Assembly: GCA_005884985.1 (NCBI GenBank)
Contig: VAYK01000193.1
Coordinates: 1-5,339, forward strand
DNA length: 5,339 nucleotides
Origin: Actinomycetota bacterium
GTDB lineage: Bacteria; Actinomycetota; Thermoleophilia; Solirubrobacterales; 70-9
Direction of reading: 5' to 3'
Position numbers and translations under genes: made by a program. How positions within the stretch are numbered: position 1 is the stretch's first letter; each line of letters opens with the position of its first letter. The notes below the pieces were generated by a model. That model worked only from the letters and a program-made list of their open reading frames with translations, was not told the origin of the DNA and ran no database searches. Below are positions 1-5,250 of the stretch, in pieces.

Positions 1-33
1 ACAAGATAGTTAGACCGAGCAACGCCCCCTCTG

Positions 34-40
34 AAGGAGG
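34..40 (+). promoter_or_regulatory. Strong Shine-Dalgarno site of the DUF4383-like gene
   Basis: The sequence AAGGAGG lies seven bases before the ATG at 48. This is a full match to the anti-Shine-Dalgarno core at ideal spacing. It fixes the start of the DUF4383-like gene and suggests efficient translation. Only 33 bases of upstream sequence are visible, and no convincing promoter can be called in them. Confidence 0.85.
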
Positions 41-47
41 ATCCCGG

Positions 48-458
48 ATGGAAGCCTCAAGCCCAGCCAAGCTCTACGCGACGCTGGTCGGCACCGTATT
101 GACGATCGCCGGCATCATCGGCTTCTTCTACAGCGGCAACTTCGGCTCGCCCGGGGCCGTTGAGAAGGTGTTCGGCATCCTGGCGGTCAACGGGTGGCAC
201 AACGTCGTCCACCTGGTGACGGGCTTGCTCGGCCTGGCCGCCGCCGGCTACGCCGCGCGCCAGTACGCCCTCGGCCTCGGCCTCGTCTACATCGCGGTCG
301 CGATCTGGGGCTTCATCATCGGCAGCGGCGACTCGATTCTGAGCATCGTCCCCGTGAACACCCCGGACAACATCCTGCACCTGATTATTGGACTCACCGG
401 TCTCGCGGCGGGCGCTGCAACCCCGGCGGGCGCTCCCGCACGTACTGCCCCCGCCTGA
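48..458 (+). CDS. DUF4383-like four-helix membrane protein
   Basis: This 136-residue protein looks like the DUF4383 family, small integral membrane proteins common in Actinobacteria with no established biochemical role. Hydrophobic segments lie at about residues 8-28, 52-70, 73-92 and 107-125, predicting four membrane helices and no cleaved signal peptide. Two related blocks are visible, residues 47-67 and 103-122. Both follow the pattern V-N-x-x-x-N-hydrophobic-hydrophobic-H-L-x-x-G-L-x-G-L-A-A, which points to an internal duplication and is the main reason for the family call. The C-terminus from about 124 is a short Ala/Pro/Thr-rich tail. The ATG start is supported by a perfect ribosome binding site. 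The gene is the only protein gene on the plus strand and converges on the small membrane-protein gene ending at 501, so it is probably not part of that operon. The family assignment is fairly secure; the function is unknown. Confidence 0.85.
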   Translation: MEASSPAKLYATLVGTVLTIAGIIGFFYSGNFGSPGAVEKVFGILAVNGWHNVVHLVTGLLGLAAAGYAARQYALGLGLVYIAVAIWGFIIGSGDSILSIVPVNTPDNILHLIIGLTGLAAGAATPAGAPARTAPA

Positions 459-479
459 GCCACCCCGCCCATTCGGGAA

Positions 480-499
480 CGCCCGCCGCCAACCGGGCG
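480..499. terminator. Weak candidate bidirectional terminator hairpin
   Basis: Between the two convergent genes ending at 458 and 501, CGCCCG (480-485) can pair with CGGGCG (494-499) around an eight-base loop. The stem is short but all G-C. There is no T-tract on either side, so intrinsic termination is uncertain. The call rests on the hairpin and its position between convergent stop codons. Confidence 0.25.
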
Positions 500-500
500 C

Positions 501-839
501 TCAGTCGGGCCTGACCGTCTTGAGCACGTTCTCCGCGGTGGCCCGAAGACCGGTCGGCCGGCGGCGCCGGCGCATGCCGACGAGCACGAGCGCGCCCCCC
601 GCGACCGTGCCCACGGCGACCGCGGCGACCGGGCGCACCCAGTTGCGAGGGTCGCGGAGCGCCTCCCGCTCACCCTCGGAAAGCTCCTCGGCCCAGCTCG
701 AGAGCTCGGCCGCGGCTTGCTCGGTGATCGCCGTCAGCGTGCTCTCGACGCGGCTGACGAGGTCCTCTGGCGGCTCGATCGGGCGCAGCGCGTCGCTGAG
801 CAGCGCCTCCAGCTGCAGGTGTCCGGTCTCTTCGCTCAT
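501..839 (-). CDS. Small single-pass membrane protein next to an ECF sigma factor; possible atypical anti-sigma
   Basis: I do not recognise a family for this 112-residue protein. Residues 1-65 are acidic and probably helical, with a proline-rich turn at about 20-24 (P-I-E-P-P). Residues 69-89 form one Ala/Gly/Val-rich membrane helix, followed directly by five arginines (90-94) and a short basic tail. The ATG lies 25 bases downstream of the sigma factor stop, so the two are very probably cotranscribed; no good Shine-Dalgarno site is visible, which suggests translational coupling. A small membrane protein just after an ECF sigma gene is the usual place for its anti-sigma factor. However, there is no H-x3-C-x2-C zinc motif and no cysteine at all. 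The arginine cluster after the helix would, by the positive-inside rule, put the C-terminus in the cytoplasm, opposite to a canonical anti-sigma. Gene reality is well supported by its spacing, its composition and its helix; the function is a guess. Confidence 0.75.
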   Translation of the reverse strand: MSEETGHLQLEALLSDALRPIEPPEDLVSRVESTLTAITEQAAAELSSWAEELSEGEREALRDPRNWVRPVAAVAVGTVAGGALVLVGMRRRRRPTGLRATAENVLKTVRPD

Positions 840-864
840 CTTCGGTGCGTGCGATAGCCGCCGA

Positions 865-1419
865 TCATGTCCCGCTCATCTCCTCTTCGAGTTGTTTGAT
901 CGCCCTGTGGATCAGGACCTTCGTCGCTCCGTCGGTGCGCCCCAGCGCTCGTGCGATCTCGCGATTCGACATCCCCAGCGCGAAGCGCATGATCAGCGCC
1001 TCCCGGCGGTCGTCCGATAGCCGCTCGAGCCTCTGCATGACCAGGCGCAGCTCCTCGCGCCCCTCGACGATCTGCTCGGTTCGGTGCGGGTCTGCGGGGG
1101 GCTCGACCGCTTCGAGAGCCGCCTCCGGGCGCCGGGAGCGGTCGCGATGATAGTTCGAGGCGAGGTTGTGGGCGATGCGGATCAGCCACGGCCGCAGGGG
1201 ACGCCCGTTCGACTCGCGTCGCGCCCGCTCGAAGTGCCTGTACGCCTGCAGAAACGCCTGCTCGGTGAGGTCCTCGGCGTCGTGGTGGTTTCCGACCCGG
1301 TAGTAGGCGTACGAGTAGACATCGCGCAGGTGGGCGCGGTAGAGCTCCTCGAAGGCCCGGTCGAGCTCGGCCTTCGAGGCCGGATCGGCCGCCTCGCTCT
1401 CCTCCTTCGCGGCACTCAC
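865..1419 (-). CDS. ECF-type RNA polymerase sigma factor (sigma-70 family)
   Basis: This 184-residue protein has the two-domain layout and length of an extracytoplasmic-function sigma factor, which directs RNA polymerase to a small set of promoters. Sigma region 2 spans about residues 22-93 and contains the D-A-E-D-L-T-E-Q-A-F block (47-56), typical of the core-binding helix. It also has a W-L-x-R-I-A-H-N-x-A segment (78-87) of the -10 recognition part. A short acidic linker (about 100-120) leads to sigma region 4 (about 123-180). The helix-turn-helix there runs from about 149 to 176 (G-M-S-N-R-E-I-A-R-A-L-G onward) and binds the -35 element. The GTG start is forced by an in-frame TGA two codons upstream. 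A GGGGAGGG site lies 13 bases before it, a rather long spacing. The gene begins 28 bases after the PlsC-GpsA stop and is followed 25 bases later by a small membrane protein. The ECF subgroup and target promoters cannot be read from sequence alone. Confidence 0.93.
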   Translation of the reverse strand: MSAAKEESEAADPASKAELDRAFEELYRAHLRDVYSYAYYRVGNHHDAEDLTEQAFLQAYRHFERARRESNGRPLRPWLIRIAHNLASNYHRDRSRRPEAALEAVEPPADPHRTEQIVEGREELRLVMQRLERLSDDRREALIMRFALGMSNREIARALGRTDGATKVLIHRAIKQLEEEMSGT

Positions 1420-1432
1420 CGGTCAAGCGTAG

Positions 1433-1440
1433 CCCTCCCC
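1433..1440 (-). promoter_or_regulatory. Possible ribosome binding site of the ECF sigma gene
   Basis: On the minus strand the short gap after the PlsC-GpsA stop contains GGGGAGGG, 13 bases before the GTG start at 1419. The match to the ribosome binding consensus is good but the spacing is longer than the usual 5-9 bases. It is the only candidate, because an in-frame TGA at 1423-1425 rules out any earlier start. Confidence 0.5.
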
Positions 1441-1447
1441 GCCACGC

Positions 1448-3163
1448 CTATGCCGCCCGCCGGGTGCGCTCGGCGCGGCGCAGTCCGGCCACCCACTCGC
1501 CGGGATCGATGCGACCGTCGATCAGGGCGGCGAGTCCATCGAGGCCGGGCGCCTCGATTCCCGCCCGCGCCATCGATTCCGCAAGCAGCGGCACCGCATC
1601 GAGGCCCTCGGACGCCTGACCGATCCGCCCCGGGATCTGCCCCGCGGCAACGCCGGCACCGAGCAGCTCTCCGGCGCGGCGGTTGCGGCTCCCGGGCGCC
1701 ATGACGGTCGCGGTCAGGTCGCCAACGCCGGCGAGCCCGGTGAAGGTCTCGAGCTGTGCACCGCCGGCCAGCGCGTACTCAACGCATTCGCGCCAGATGG
1801 TCGCCGAGGCGATCCCCGCGGCGTTGAGGCCGTGCGCCTCCGCCGCGGCCGCACCGAGTGAGGCGGCGTTTTTGGCTGCGCCCGCCATCTCGACCCCGAC
1901 CACGTCATCGCTCCGCTCGCAGATGAGCCCCGCTCGGTCGAAGACCTCGCCCAGCTGGGCCCGCAGGTTCTCCTCGCTCGAGCCCAGCACCAATGCGGCC
2001 ATCCCGGCGGCCGCCTCGCGCGCGTGGGCGGGACCGCCCAGCGAGGCGATCGCGCGGGCGCGGATCCGCTCGCCGACGTAGTCGCTGGGGAGTTGGCCGA
2101 GCGGCTGCACCAAGCCCTTGGTGAGCAACAGCACCGCGGCGCGCGACCCCATCCGATCGCCGAGCGAGCCCACCGCGGCCGGCAGCGCCGCCGACGGCAC
2201 CGCGAGGCAGACGAGATCGACTCCGGCGAGCTCGATGTCGCCGGCGCGCTTCACGGCAACGGTCTCGGGGAGGCTCACCCCGGGCAGGTATCGAGGGTTC
2301 TCGCGCTTGGCGGCGATCTCCGCCGCCTTCTCCTCGGAGCGGGTCCCCAGCTGAACCTCGAGTCCACCGCGCGCCAGCAGCACGGCCATCGCGGTGCCCC
2401 AGCTCCCGGCCCCGATCACGGCCGCCTTGCGCAGCGGCGGCAGGCCACCGAGCCACTCCCACTGGAGCTCGACGTTGGGCCAGATCCGGGCGGTGACGGT
2501 GGCGGCGAGCGCCGGCGAGGGATGCTCGGTGCGCGGGAAGGTCACCGGGCGCCCAACGCGCAGCTTCACCTTGCGGGGGCGGATCTGCCAACCGCGCCGC
2601 ACTTGCTCGCTCCCGTGCACGGCAACCGGGGCGACCGCGGCACCGGTCTCCAGCGCCAGCCGGCCGACGCCACGCTTCGGCCGCCCCAGCGAGCCCGACC
2701 GGATCCGCGTCCCCTCGGGGAAGATGCAGACCGTGCCGCCCCGGTCGAGGACGATCCTCGCCGTTTCCATCGCGGTCTCGTCGGACTGCCCGCGGCGGAT
2801 CGGGAAGGCGCCGACCCGGGACAGTATCCAGCCGCGCCACGGGCGCTCGAACAGCTCGACCTTGGCGACGTACTGCATCGGGCGGCGCCACGGGAGCGCG
2901 ATGGCGATCACGAAGGGATCGAGGAAGCTGCGGTGGTTGGAGGCCACGATCAGCCCACCCTGGATCCCGCGTAGGTGCTCGCGGCCGGTCCGCGACAGGC
3001 GAAGCCAAAGGAGGAACGCCGGCTGCAGGATCAGGCGCGCCAGCAGGTAGAGGAACCAGTTGACGCCGTGCTGGCGCGCGTAGGCGTGGTAGCGCTGGAA
3101 GCGCTCCTCGCTGATCACCTCGTCCGTGCGTGGCGGCGCAGACGTCCGCTGGACCTCATCCAC
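1448..3163 (-). CDS. gpsA: Fused PlsC-type acyltransferase and glycerol-3-phosphate dehydrogenase (GpsA)
   Basis: This 571-residue protein carries two phospholipid-synthesis enzymes. The N-terminal part (about 55-215) is a PlsC-type 1-acylglycerol-3-phosphate acyltransferase. It has the catalytic N-H-x4-D motif (N76, H77, D82), G-A-F-P-I-R-R-G (118-125), F-P-E-G-T-R (148-153) and V-A-P-V-A (177-181). A hydrophobic stretch at 35-56 probably attaches it to the membrane. The C-terminal part (about 246-571) is a near full-length NAD(P)-dependent glycerol-3-phosphate dehydrogenase, reducing dihydroxyacetone phosphate to glycerol-3-phosphate. Its landmarks are G-A-G-S-W-G-T-A (251-258), L-A-V-P-S (320-324), T-K-G-L with K349, V-E-M-A-G-A-A-K-N with K431, G-L-A-G-V-G-D-L (476-483) and S-R-N (492-494). 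Both sets of catalytic residues are present. The start is GTG; an in-frame TAA at 3194-3196 and no earlier start codon make it the longest form. No good ribosome binding site precedes it, so a start at the GTG of residue 16 (3118) is possible. The gene runs into the ECF sigma gene 28 bases on. Confidence 0.95.
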   Translation of the reverse strand: MDEVQRTSAPPRTDEVISEERFQRYHAYARQHGVNWFLYLLARLILQPAFLLWLRLSRTGREHLRGIQGGLIVASNHRSFLDPFVIAIALPWRRPMQYVAKVELFERPWRGWILSRVGAFPIRRGQSDETAMETARIVLDRGGTVCIFPEGTRIRSGSLGRPKRGVGRLALETGAAVAPVAVHGSEQVRRGWQIRPRKVKLRVGRPVTFPRTEHPSPALAATVTARIWPNVELQWEWLGGLPPLRKAAVIGAGSWGTAMAVLLARGGLEVQLGTRSEEKAAEIAAKRENPRYLPGVSLPETVAVKRAGDIELAGVDLVCLAVPSAALPAAVGSLGDRMGSRAAVLLLTKGLVQPLGQLPSDYVGERIRARAIASLGGPAHAREAAAGMAALVLGSSEENLRAQLGEVFDRAGLICERSDDVVGVEMAGAAKNAASLGAAAAEAHGLNAAGIASATIWRECVEYALAGGAQLETFTGLAGVGDLTATVMAPGSRNRRAGELLGAGVAAGQIPGRIGQASEGLDAVPLLAESMARAGIEAPGLDGLAALIDGRIDPGEWVAGLRRAERTRRAA

Positions 3164-3251
3164 GGAGATGCCTACACGCGCGGGCGCGCGGCGTTACTGC
3201 ACTGCACGCTCGGCCGCGGGGATTACGAGCGGCTGCAAGCGCAGGCGCGAG
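3164..3251. other. Intergenic gap between dehydrogenase and PlsC-GpsA genes
   Basis: These 88 bases separate two minus-strand genes. A 6-bp inverted repeat, CGCTCG (3207-3212) with CGAGCG (3226-3231), flanks a 13-base loop, but no T-tract follows on the minus strand. A tandem ACTGC pair sits at 3196-3205. I see no convincing promoter, terminator or ribosome binding site, so whether the dehydrogenase is cotranscribed with the downstream genes is open. Confidence 0.4.
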
Positions 3252-4262
3252 CTACCAGGCAGCCTCGAGCAGCTCGTGGAGCTCCTCTCTACCGGGCGGA
3301 TCCGGGGTGTTCCGAAGCTCTGCCCGGGAGAGGATCGCGTCGAGCACCCGCCGAAGCCGGCCCTGATCGGCGCCGAGTTCGCTCAGCCGTCGCGGGCCGC
3401 CGCCGAGGGCTTCAATCCGCTGCCGGATCCCGGCGGCCTCCGCGCCCAGCGCCCCGGCCAGCGAGTCGATCGCCTCGGGAGCGCGCGAGCGCATCGCGTT
3501 CATCGTCAGCGGGAGCATGGTCGCGTTCGTCTCCGCGTGCGGCGTCCCCAACACCCAGACGAGCGTCTGGCAGACGACGTGATGAAGCGCGTAACCGGCC
3601 GAGTCGAGCGCGTGGGCGCAAAGCAGCGAGCCGAGGGCGAGCGCAACCCGGTCCCGCTCCCCCGCCGGGGGGTCGAGCGCTGCGGCGAGCAGCTCGGCGC
3701 CGCGCAGCGCCACCAGGGTGGCGACCGGGTTGGCGAGCGGCGCGTACAGGGCCTCGGCTCCGTGGGCGAGGGAGTTCATGGCGCTGGCCCGCAGGCGCTG
3801 GTCGTCGAGGGTGGTCAGCTCGAACGGATCGGCGATCACCAGGGCGGGGCGGACGAGGTGCCGTGCCTCGTGCTCGTGCCCGGCCGGCAGCCGGTGGATG
3901 GCGGTCATCTCGGCTCCGGAGAGCGTCGTCGGAATGGCGCAGACCCGCCCCCCGCGCACGGCGGCGATCGCCTTCGCGGTGTCGATCACCCGCCCGCCCC
4001 CGAGCGCCACCAGGGTCGGGTTTCGGACCGAGTCGATGATCGTGGCGGCGGCGTCGGGCACCAACCCACGGGGCACCTCGTGAACGGCCGTCGCCCGCTC
4101 TGCCAGCGCGAGCGGCGCCGCGCCCAGGGCGCGCGGCGTGGTCACGAGCTCGAATCGCTCCCAGATCCCGTCGGCGAGCAGCTCGGGCGCGCCGGCGAGC
4201 GCCCCCTCCCGGAAGACGACCGTCCGCTCGCCGTCGCGCCAGGTGAAGTCGCGCTCGCTCAC
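3252..4262 (-). CDS. Maleylacetate-reductase-like member of the iron-type alcohol dehydrogenase superfamily
   Basis: This 336-residue protein is an NAD(P)-dependent group III alcohol dehydrogenase-fold enzyme, closest in motif style to maleylacetate reductases, which reduce maleylacetate to 3-oxoadipate in aromatic degradation. The nucleotide-binding part (about 1-150) shows G-G-G-R-V-I-D-T-A-K (88-97) and I-P-T-T-L-S-G-A-E-M-T (110-120), the latter very like the reductase signature. The helical C-terminal part carries M-N-S-L-A-H-G-A-E-A-L-Y-A (162-174), A-L-H-H (225-228) and P-H-A-E-T-N (241-246). At residue 163 an asparagine replaces the metal-binding aspartate usual in iron-dependent relatives, as I recall is common in maleylacetate reductases. 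Length is slightly below the usual 350. The GTG start is limited by an in-frame TAG at 4281-4283; the ribosome binding site is weak. No ring-cleavage gene is in the window, so the substrate is open. It is divergent from tRNA-Thr and 88 bases upstream of PlsC-GpsA. Confidence 0.88.
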   Translation of the reverse strand: MSERDFTWRDGERTVVFREGALAGAPELLADGIWERFELVTTPRALGAAPLALAERATAVHEVPRGLVPDAAATIIDSVRNPTLVALGGGRVIDTAKAIAAVRGGRVCAIPTTLSGAEMTAIHRLPAGHEHEARHLVRPALVIADPFELTTLDDQRLRASAMNSLAHGAEALYAPLANPVATLVALRGAELLAAALDPPAGERDRVALALGSLLCAHALDSAGYALHHVVCQTLVWVLGTPHAETNATMLPLTMNAMRSRAPEAIDSLAGALGAEAAGIRQRIEALGGGPRRLSELGADQGRLRRVLDAILSRAELRNTPDPPGREELHELLEAAW

Positions 4263-4304
4263 GCGACCATTCTCGCCGACCTACCCAGACCGGCGGCGGG
4301 CGCC

Positions 4305-4310
4305 TAACCT
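4305..4310 (+). promoter_or_regulatory. Possible -10 element of the tRNA-Thr promoter
   Basis: TAACCT fits the TAnnnT pattern of actinobacterial -10 elements and sits 11 bases before the mature tRNA 5' end at 4322. This is a plausible distance for a transcript starting just upstream. No clear -35 element is visible in the GC-rich sequence before it. The call is based on position and the short match only. Confidence 0.35.
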
Positions 4311-4321
4311 GTGCGCGGGTA

Positions 4322-4394
4322 GCCGGAGTAGCTCAGCTGGTAGAGCACCGGTTTTGTAAACCGGCGGCCGCGGGTTCGAGTCCCGCCTCCGGCT
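4322..4394 (+). tRNA. tRNA-Thr, anticodon UGU
   Basis: A complete 73-base cloverleaf can be folded by eye. The acceptor stem GCCGGAG (4322-4328) pairs with CTCCGGC (4387-4393), and the discriminator base is T (4394). The D arm has GCTC/GAGC (4331-4334 with 4343-4346) around AGCTGGTA. The anticodon stem is CCGGT/ACCGG (4348-4352 with 4360-4364), and its loop TTTGTAA places TGT at 4355-4357, reading ACA threonine codons. The T arm has GCGGG/CCCGC (4370-4374 with 4382-4386) around TTCGAGT. All stems are fully paired. The CCA end is not encoded, so it must be added enzymatically. The gene stands alone here, divergent from the dehydrogenase gene and convergent with the sigma gene ending at 4489. 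Confidence 0.97.
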
Positions 4395-4427
4395 TGGCAA
4401 CCTGAGGGCCCTTGAGGGTTAAGTTGA

Positions 4428-4442
4428 GCCCCATATCGGGGC
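4428..4442 (+). terminator. Weak hairpin downstream of tRNA-Thr
   Basis: GCCCC (4428-4432) can pair with GGGGC (4438-4442) around the loop ATATC, 33 bases past the tRNA end. It could end the tRNA transcript, but there is no T-tract after it and the stem is only five pairs. The preceding bases 4395-4427 contain no recognisable element. Confidence 0.25.
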
Positions 4443-4465
4443 GGAACATCACTCTCGTCCGCCAG

Positions 4466-4489
4466 GGCGCCCTCGCACGGCGAGGCGCC
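4466..4489 (-). terminator. Candidate terminator hairpin overlapping the sigH stop
   Basis: Bases 4466-4476 and 4480-4489 form a ten-pair G-C-rich stem with one bulged base (4471) and a three-base loop (ACG). The stem reaches into the TAG stop of the SigH-like gene (4489-4491). No T-tract follows on the minus strand, so it may be a U-less terminator, an mRNA-end stabiliser, or a barrier between the convergent sigma and tRNA transcripts. Confidence 0.4.
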
Positions 4490-5193
4490 TAGAGCCTGAC
4501 CTGGCGCGAAGCGAGGTGGAGGCCGACCTTGCGCTTGACGCGCTGGAGTGCGTTGTCGACCGTCTTCGTGTCGCAGTCGAGGCGCTCGCCGATCGCCTCG
4601 TAGGAATACCCGTCGAGGTACAGGGCGAGGACGTGGCTCTCGAGCTCCGAGAGCACGCTCGAGAGGCAGGAGACCAGACTGTGGAGCTCCTCGCTCGCGA
4701 TCACCCGCTCCGACGGGTCCTCGCTTCCAGGCCCCGGGAGCACCTCCTCGAGAGTGGTCTCCGAGTCGCTCGCGCCCGCCGGCGTCTGGGCGAAGGACAC
4801 GTACTGGTTGAGCGGCGCGTGCTTGTTGCGGCTCGCGGTCTTCACCGCGGTGATGATCTGGCGAGTGATGCAGAGCTCGGCGAAGTTGCGGAAGCTCGAC
4901 TCGCGATCGGAGCGGTAGTCGCGGATCGCCTTGTACAGACCCAGCAGGCCCTCCTGGATCAGGTCGTCGCCATCGCCGCCGAGCAGAAAGTAGGACGACG
5001 CCTTGAGGCGCACGAAGCCGCGGTAGCGCTTCACGATCCGGTCATAGGCGTTGCCGCTGCCCCGCTTGGCGAGCGCGATCAGATAGGAATCTTCAAGCTC
5101 AGGTTGAGCTTCGGGCCTACTACGGGCCGGCGCGACGGCTGGGCCTGGGGGCGCGACGGCGACGAACTCATGGGTAGGGGTCGGTGCAGCCAC
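4489..5193 (-). CDS. sigH: SigH/Spo0H-like alternative RNA polymerase sigma factor
   Basis: This 234-residue sigma factor strongly resembles SigH (Spo0H), the Bacillus transition-state and sporulation sigma. The resemblance rests on remembered sequence: the segment from K-R-Y-R-G-F-V-R-L-K-A (55-65) through Y-F-L-L-G-G-D (68-74), D-L-I-Q-E-G-L-L-G-L-Y-K-A-I-R-D (77-92) and F-A-E-L-C-I-T-R-Q-I-I-T-A (104-116) matches SigH region 2 almost residue for residue. Region 4 repeats this with L-Y-L-D-G-Y-S-Y-E-A-I (191-201) and K-T-V-D-N-A-L-Q-R-V-K-R-K (210-222). Residues 1-32 are a Pro/Ala-rich extension not seen in Bacillus SigH. The linker at 135-165 is acidic and Gly/Ser/Pro-rich. The GTG start has a strong ribosome binding site five bases upstream. 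In Firmicutes sigH usually sits near rpmG-secE-nusG; that context is not visible here. Whether it governs sporulation, stationary phase or competence-like functions in this organism is unknown. Confidence 0.92.
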   Translation of the reverse strand: MAAPTPTHEFVAVAPPGPAVAPARSRPEAQPELEDSYLIALAKRGSGNAYDRIVKRYRGFVRLKASSYFLLGGDGDDLIQEGLLGLYKAIRDYRSDRESSFRNFAELCITRQIITAVKTASRNKHAPLNQYVSFAQTPAGASDSETTLEEVLPGPGSEDPSERVIASEELHSLVSCLSSVLSELESHVLALYLDGYSYEAIGERLDCDTKTVDNALQRVKRKVGLHLASRQVRL

Positions 5194-5196
5194 TGT

Positions 5197-5203
5197 CTCC
5201 TCC
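5197..5203 (-). promoter_or_regulatory. Strong Shine-Dalgarno site of the sigH-like gene
   Basis: On the minus strand GGAGGAG precedes the GTG start, with the GGAGG core five bases from the start codon. It decides the start at 5193 and thus shows that the Pro/Ala-rich N-terminal extension is translated. Confidence 0.85.
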
Positions 5204-5219
5204 GTTTCGGTGGAAAACC

Positions 5220-5250
5220 GTGGCGCCCGTTACCTCCCCTGGGCGCCCAC
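5220..5250 (-). promoter_or_regulatory. GC-rich hairpin in the sigH-like leader
   Basis: In the leader of the SigH-like gene, GTGGGCGCCC (5250-5241 on the minus strand) can pair with GGGCGCCAC (5228-5220) with one bulged G. The stem has nine pairs and the loop AGGGGAGGTAAC has twelve bases. The loop contains a second Shine-Dalgarno-like stretch, GGGGAGGT, with no suitable start codon after it. The hairpin ends 16 bases before the real ribosome binding site. A regulatory role is possible but unproven. Confidence 0.45.

Noticed and set aside
388..1020. Plus-strand open frame of 210 codons across the DUF4383 end and the minus-strand sigma region
   Set aside because: Ser/Arg-rich shadow translation that overlaps three better-supported genes in other frames.
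2024..2974. Plus-strand open frame of 316 codons opposite the PlsC-GpsA gene
   Set aside because: Low-complexity composition (Arg, Gly, His, Pro), no motifs, and fully overlapped by the fusion gene whose catalytic motifs are clear.
3196..3231. Tandem ACTGC pair and the CGCTCG/CGAGCG inverted repeat as an operator or terminator
   Set aside because: Both are short, the hairpin loop is long, no T-tract follows, and such repeats are common by chance in GC-rich DNA.
3126..4307. Long plus-strand open frame of 393 codons opposite the dehydrogenase gene
   Set aside because: Its translation is rich in Arg, Gly and Pro with no recognisable domain, and it lies antisense to a well-supported enzyme. Long antisense frames are expected in GC-rich coding DNA.
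4322..4430. tRNA-Thr 3' end as a phage or island attachment site
   Set aside because: There is no integrase gene, no direct repeat of the tRNA end in the window, and the flanking genes look like ordinary chromosomal genes.
5230..5250. Possible six-codon upstream frame (GTG to TAA) in the sigH-like leader
   Set aside because: The AAGGA before its GTG has no spacing, so initiation there is unlikely, and the frame lies inside the hairpin. It is probably chance.
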